The notes under the pieces were generated by a model. That model made no database searches. It saw only the letters and a list, made by a program, of their open reading frames with translations, and was not told the DNA's origin. A DNA stretch of 64,000 bases. Origin: Poindextera sp036272595 (GTDB taxonomy: Bacteria; Pseudomonadota; Alphaproteobacteria; Caulobacterales; Caulobacteraceae). A program made the translations under genes and the position numbers. The stretch lies in the NCBI GenBank assembly GCA_036272595.1, contig DATAYM010000058.1, positions 1 to 64,000 on the forward strand, in the 5' to 3' direction. Position 1 is the stretch's first letter; each line of letters begins with the position of its first letter. Shown piece by piece: positions 61,167 to 64,000 of the stretch.

Positions 61167-61955
61167 ATGATGGCTCTCCGCACGGCCGCCACCGGGATGG
61201 CGGCCCAGGACCTCAACGTCGATGTGATCTCGAACAACATCGCCAACATGAACACGGTGGGCTTCAAGAAGGGCCGCGCCGAGTTCGAGGACCTGATCTA
61301 CCAGAATGTCGAGCAGGCCGGCTCGCAGTCGTCCACCCAGGGCACCATCGTGCCGACCGGGGTGCAGGTGGGCGCCGGCGTCAAGGCCGGCTCGGTCTAC
61401 ACCATCTCGACCCAGGGCTCGATGACCCAGACCAGCAACCCGCTGGACATGGCGATCCAGGGCTCGGGCTATTTCCAGGTGCTGCTGCCGTCCGGCGAGA
61501 CCGCCTATACCCGCGCCGGCAACTTCTCGGTCAACGCCCAGGGCCAGCTGGTCACCGCCGACGGCTACCAGGTCATCCCGCAGACGACCATTCCGCAGGG
61601 CGCCACCAACATCACCATCTCCACCTCCGGCCAGGTGCAGGTGACGGTGGCCGGCGCGACCTCGCCGCAGCAGGTGGCGCAGCTGCAGCTGGCCAGCTTC
61701 TTCAACAACGCCGGCCTGCAGCCGCAGGGCAACAACCTGTTCACCCAGACCGACGCCTCCGGCCAGCCGACGGTCGGCACGCCCGGCCTGCAAGGCATGG
61801 GCACCATCCTGCAGGGCTACACCGAAGCCTCGAACGTCGATCCGGTGACCGAGATCACCGCCCTGATCGTCGCCCAGCGCGCCTACGAGATGAATTCGAA
61901 GGTGATCACCACCGCCGACCAGATGCTGCAGACCAACACCCAGATGAAGTCATGA
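61167..61955 (+). CDS. flgG: flagellar distal rod protein FlgG
   Basis: A 262-residue distal rod protein. It begins MMALRTAATGMAAQDLNVDV, continues SNNIANMNTVGFKKGRAEFEDLIYQ, and ends ALIVAQRAYEMNSKVITTADQML, as in typical FlgG. It lies 13 bases after flgF. Confidence 0.96.
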   Translation: MMALRTAATGMAAQDLNVDVISNNIANMNTVGFKKGRAEFEDLIYQNVEQAGSQSSTQGTIVPTGVQVGAGVKAGSVYTISTQGSMTQTSNPLDMAIQGSGYFQVLLPSGETAYTRAGNFSVNAQGQLVTADGYQVIPQTTIPQGATNITISTSGQVQVTVAGATSPQQVAQLQLASFFNNAGLQPQGNNLFTQTDASGQPTVGTPGLQGMGTILQGYTEASNVDPVTEITALIVAQRAYEMNSKVITTADQMLQTNTQMKS

Positions 61956-61959
61956 GGCC

Positions 61960-62715
61960 ATGCGCGGGCTGAGTTTGATCGGGGTTTTGCTAGCGCTGGC
62001 GCTGGCCGCGCCGGCCCGGGCCGGCCAGCCGGTGAGTCTGCGCGACCAGGTCTCGGCGTCGGGGTCGATCACCCTTGGCGACCTGTTCGACAATGCCGGC
62101 GCGGCCGCCGGCGTGGTCATCGGCAACGGCGCGCCGGTGGGCCTGAGCGCGGTGCTGGACGCCGGCGCGGTGCAGCGGATCGCCCGCAACCACGGCCTGG
62201 ACTGGGACAACCCGCAGAACCTGCAGCGGCTCCTGGTGCCGAGCGTCGGCGGCCCGGTCGCCGCCGGCGGGCACATGGTCGAGGTGCTGACCTATACGCG
62301 CAGCCTGGCCGCCGGCGAGGTGGTGCAGCCGACCGATCTCGCCTTCGGCAAGGTGGCGAGCTTCGCCGTGCCCGCCGACGCGCCGCGCGACGCCGAGGGC
62401 GTCATCGGCAAGGTCGCCCGCCGGCCGCTGCGCTCCGGCGCCGCCGTCGCCGCCCACGACCTCGGCAACGCCATCCTGGTCAAGCGCGACGACCTGGTCG
62501 AGGTCAGCTACCACAGCGACGGCATCGACCTGACGCTGCAGGGCAAGGCCATGGCCGACGCCGCCGCCGGGGAGCCGGTGGCCATTCAGAACACCACCTC
62601 GAAAAAGGTCATCCAGGCCGTGGTCAGCGGCCCGGACCAGGCCGTCGTGGGGCCGCAGGCCGAGGCCGTTCGCGCCGCCGCCCAGACCCCGTCGCAATTC
62701 GCCGCCCTTCCCTAG
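61960..62715 (+). CDS. flgA: flagellar P-ring chaperone FlgA
   Basis: A periplasmic chaperone of 251 residues needed for P-ring assembly. A signal peptide (about 1-21, LALAAPARA) precedes an N-terminal region and the SAF domain. The latter has RSLAAGEVVQPTDLAF, GVIGKVARRPLRSGAAVAAHDL and later EPVAIQNTTSKKVIQAVV, typical of FlgA. It starts 4 bases after flgG. Confidence 0.93.
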   Translation: MRGLSLIGVLLALALAAPARAGQPVSLRDQVSASGSITLGDLFDNAGAAAGVVIGNGAPVGLSAVLDAGAVQRIARNHGLDWDNPQNLQRLLVPSVGGPVAAGGHMVEVLTYTRSLAAGEVVQPTDLAFGKVASFAVPADAPRDAEGVIGKVARRPLRSGAAVAAHDLGNAILVKRDDLVEVSYHSDGIDLTLQGKAMADAAAGEPVAIQNTTSKKVIQAVVSGPDQAVVGPQAEAVRAAAQTPSQFAALP

Positions 62716-62721
62716 CCCTTG

Positions 62722-63489
62722 ATGAGTGTCCTCATGCGCCGCCCCCTGCTGATCGTGCTCCTGGCCGCCGCCGGCCCGCTGGCCGCCTGCGCCAGCGTCA
62801 AGTCGTCGGTGATCGAAGCGGCTCAGGGCCCGACCTTGACGCCGATGAGCCATCCGATGGTGCCGCCGGCGACGCGGGATTACCTGTCCATCGCGGCCTC
62901 GGCGCGCGACGCGGGCCCGCAGCCGGCCTCGGCGAACTCATTGTGGCGCAGCGGCGCGCGCGCCTTCTTCGACGACCAGCGCGCCCGCCGGGTCGGCGAC
63001 ATCCTGACCGTGCTGATCAATATCGACGACAGCGCCAAGACCTCGAACGCCACCACCGCCAGCAAGACCAGCACCAACGCGGCCGGGATCACCAACTTCT
63101 TCGGGCTTGAGACCCTGCTGGCCAAGGTGCTGCCGCCGGCGTTCAATCCGGCCCAGGCGATCAACACCAACGCCAGCCTGGTCGCCGCCGGCACCGGCGG
63201 GATCACCCGCCAGGAGCAGATCACCCTGACCATCGCCGCGGTGGTCACCAATGTGCTGCCCAACGGCAACCTGGAGATCGAGGGGCGCCAGGAGGTGAGG
63301 ACCAACAACGACACCCGCATCCTCACCGTGGCCGGCATCGTGCGGCCGGAGGACATCACCTCGACCAACACCATCCTGCACACCCAGATCGCCGAGGCGC
63401 GCATCGACTACGGCGGCAAGGGCGACATCGCCGCGGTGCAGAAGACCCCCGCCGGCACCGCCCTGATGCAGCGCTGGTTGCCGTTCTAG
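62722..63489 (+). CDS. flgH: flagellar L-ring lipoprotein FlgH
   Basis: An outer-membrane lipoprotein of 255 residues that forms the L ring. The lipobox is LAAC with Cys at about residue 22-23. It has LWRSGARAFFDDQRARRVGDILTVLI and, later, NLEIEGRQEVRTNNDTRILTVAGIVRPEDI (core EIEGRQEVRTNND). I use the ATG at 62722; an ATG four codons later (62734) is equally possible, while a TTG one codon upstream is less likely. It ends the flgF unit. Confidence 0.94.
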   Translation: MSVLMRRPLLIVLLAAAGPLAACASVKSSVIEAAQGPTLTPMSHPMVPPATRDYLSIAASARDAGPQPASANSLWRSGARAFFDDQRARRVGDILTVLINIDDSAKTSNATTASKTSTNAAGITNFFGLETLLAKVLPPAFNPAQAINTNASLVAAGTGGITRQEQITLTIAAVVTNVLPNGNLEIEGRQEVRTNNDTRILTVAGIVRPEDITSTNTILHTQIAEARIDYGGKGDIAAVQKTPAGTALMQRWLPF

Positions 63490-63515
63490 GGACTGCGCGG
63501 TTCAGCTGGTCGGGC

Positions 63516-63535
63516 ATGCTATCACGTGATAGCAT
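63516..63535. promoter_or_regulatory. 20-base perfect palindrome, candidate VapBC operator
   Basis: ATGCTATCACGTGATAGCAT is a perfect palindrome ending 5 bases before the antitoxin ATG. Such sites bind the antitoxin or the toxin-antitoxin complex and repress the operon. The tight spacing leaves no room for a separate ribosome site. Confidence 0.75.
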
Positions 63536-63540
63536 ACCGC

Positions 63541-63774
63541 ATGCCTCAACTCCTTGTTCGAGATGTCCCTCGCGAATTGGTCGAAGCGCTCAAGCGCCGC
63601 GCCTCCAACCACGGCCGCAGCGCCGAGGCCGAGCATCGCGACATCCTCGAGAAGGCCTTGCGAGCCGGTCGCGACGCCTTCCGGGAACGCGCAAGCCGTC
63701 TTCGACAGGCGACGCGCGGCCGTGTCGTCGGCGAATCTGCGGCATTGATCCGCGAAGATCGCGATAGTCGGTGA
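63541..63774 (+). CDS. VapB/FitA-type antitoxin (ribbon-helix-helix)
   Basis: A 77-residue antitoxin. The N-terminus QLLVRDVPRELVEALKRRA is the ribbon-helix-helix DNA-binding part, as in FitA and plasmid stability proteins, and the segment HGRSAEAEHRDILEKAL is the second helix. The C-terminal half is charged and probably wraps the toxin. I chose the ATG at 63541 because the palindrome lies directly before it. The toxin GTG overlaps its stop by four bases (GTGA). Confidence 0.85.
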   Translation: MPQLLVRDVPRELVEALKRRASNHGRSAEAEHRDILEKALRAGRDAFRERASRLRQATRGRVVGESAALIREDRDSR

Positions 63775-64000
63775 GCATTGTCGTCGATGCCTCGGTCGCC
63801 CTGAAATGGGTGCTCGATGAGCCAGGACGTGAAGCGGCCGACGCTCTGATCGATGAGGAGCTTGTCGCGCCGACACTCTGGCTCCTTGAGGCGGCCAACG
63901 CACTGTGGCGGCGTGTTCGCCGCGGCGAACTGAGCCACGGCGAAGCCACGGAGCGCTTGCTTGCGTTGGCCGATGCGCCTGTCGTTGCGAGCGACATCGA
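63771..64000 (+). CDS. VapC-type PIN-domain toxin, 3' partial
   Basis: The first 76 codons of a PIN-domain ribonuclease. The start is GTG at 63771, translated SIVVDASVALKWVLDEPG. Visible acidic residues are Asp6 and Glu40 (LWLLEAANALWR), two of the four that hold the metal in VapC. The last two are beyond the window. VapC toxins cleave tRNA or rRNA when free of antitoxin. It forms a unit with the antitoxin just upstream. Confidence 0.83.
   Translation, partial: MSIVVDASVALKWVLDEPGREAADALIDEELVAPTLWLLEAANALWRRVRRGELSHGEATERLLALADAPVVASDI

Overview
The window is high-GC, gene-dense DNA from an alphaproteobacterium of the order Caulobacterales. Phenylobacterium or a close Caulobacter relative is my inference; no rRNA is present to test it. 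The order is suggested by a CckA-type hybrid kinase placed directly upstream of flhB-fliR-fliQ, by CtrA-like TTAA-N7-TTAA sites in front of flagellar operons, by a sigma-54 promoter with an FlbD-like enhancer before flgF, and by the small DUF6468 and MotE-like genes behind fliM. No rRNA, tRNA, CRISPR array, prophage or insertion sequence was recognised.

Layout. 1-12.3 kb: general metabolism and regulation. This part holds two alpha/beta hydrolases at the left edge (one cut by it), a DHA2 exporter divergent from an ArsR-type regulator, a class-C-like serine hydrolase, a glycine-zipper protein, a UdgX-type uracil-DNA glycosylase, an alpha/beta hydrolase with a DUF7064-like protein, a MarR-serine hydrolase pair, a YfcE-like phosphodiesterase, an enoyl-CoA hydratase and a DUF2277 protein. 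12.5-18.8 kb: the rod-shape cluster mreB-mreC-mreD-mrdA(PBP2)-rodA, all on the minus strand. 19-23.7 kb: an EamA transporter, leuA with a candidate leader peptide and attenuator, a 3-hydroxyisobutyrate dehydrogenase-like protein and a spermidine-synthase-like methyltransferase. 23.7-31.4 kb: a probable peptide or muropeptide scavenging locus, made of a TonB receptor, a dipeptide epimerase and a membrane serine hydrolase, divergent from an RpiR regulator and a POT transporter.

31.4-46.4 kb: a membrane protein, an Ala-rich lipoprotein, a GreA/B factor, a hybrid histidine kinase, a DUF983 protein, a giant autotransporter split by one frameshift and carrying a ParB/Srx-like N-terminal domain, a bicupin, a tautomerase, an aspartate aminotransferase and cckA. 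46.5-63.5 kb: flagellar genes in several transcription units (flhB, fliR, fliQ; flgB, flgC, fliE; fliO, fliP; fliL, fliM, DUF6468, MotE-like and a 953-residue secreted protein; flgF, flgG, flgA, flgH). An osmoprotectant ABC transporter sits between fliE and fliQ, and an orphan MNT nucleotidyltransferase sits beside a gene remnant. The right edge has a VapBC-type toxin-antitoxin pair whose toxin is cut by the window end.

At least nine long intergenic inverted-repeat elements in four families (called A-D here) are scattered through the first 45 kb. Five of them lie between the 3' ends of convergent genes. Family A keeps its outer arms while its inner arms differ between copies. Start sites were chosen from Shine-Dalgarno spacing, operon overlaps and family lengths. 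Several alternative starts (GTG) are noted.
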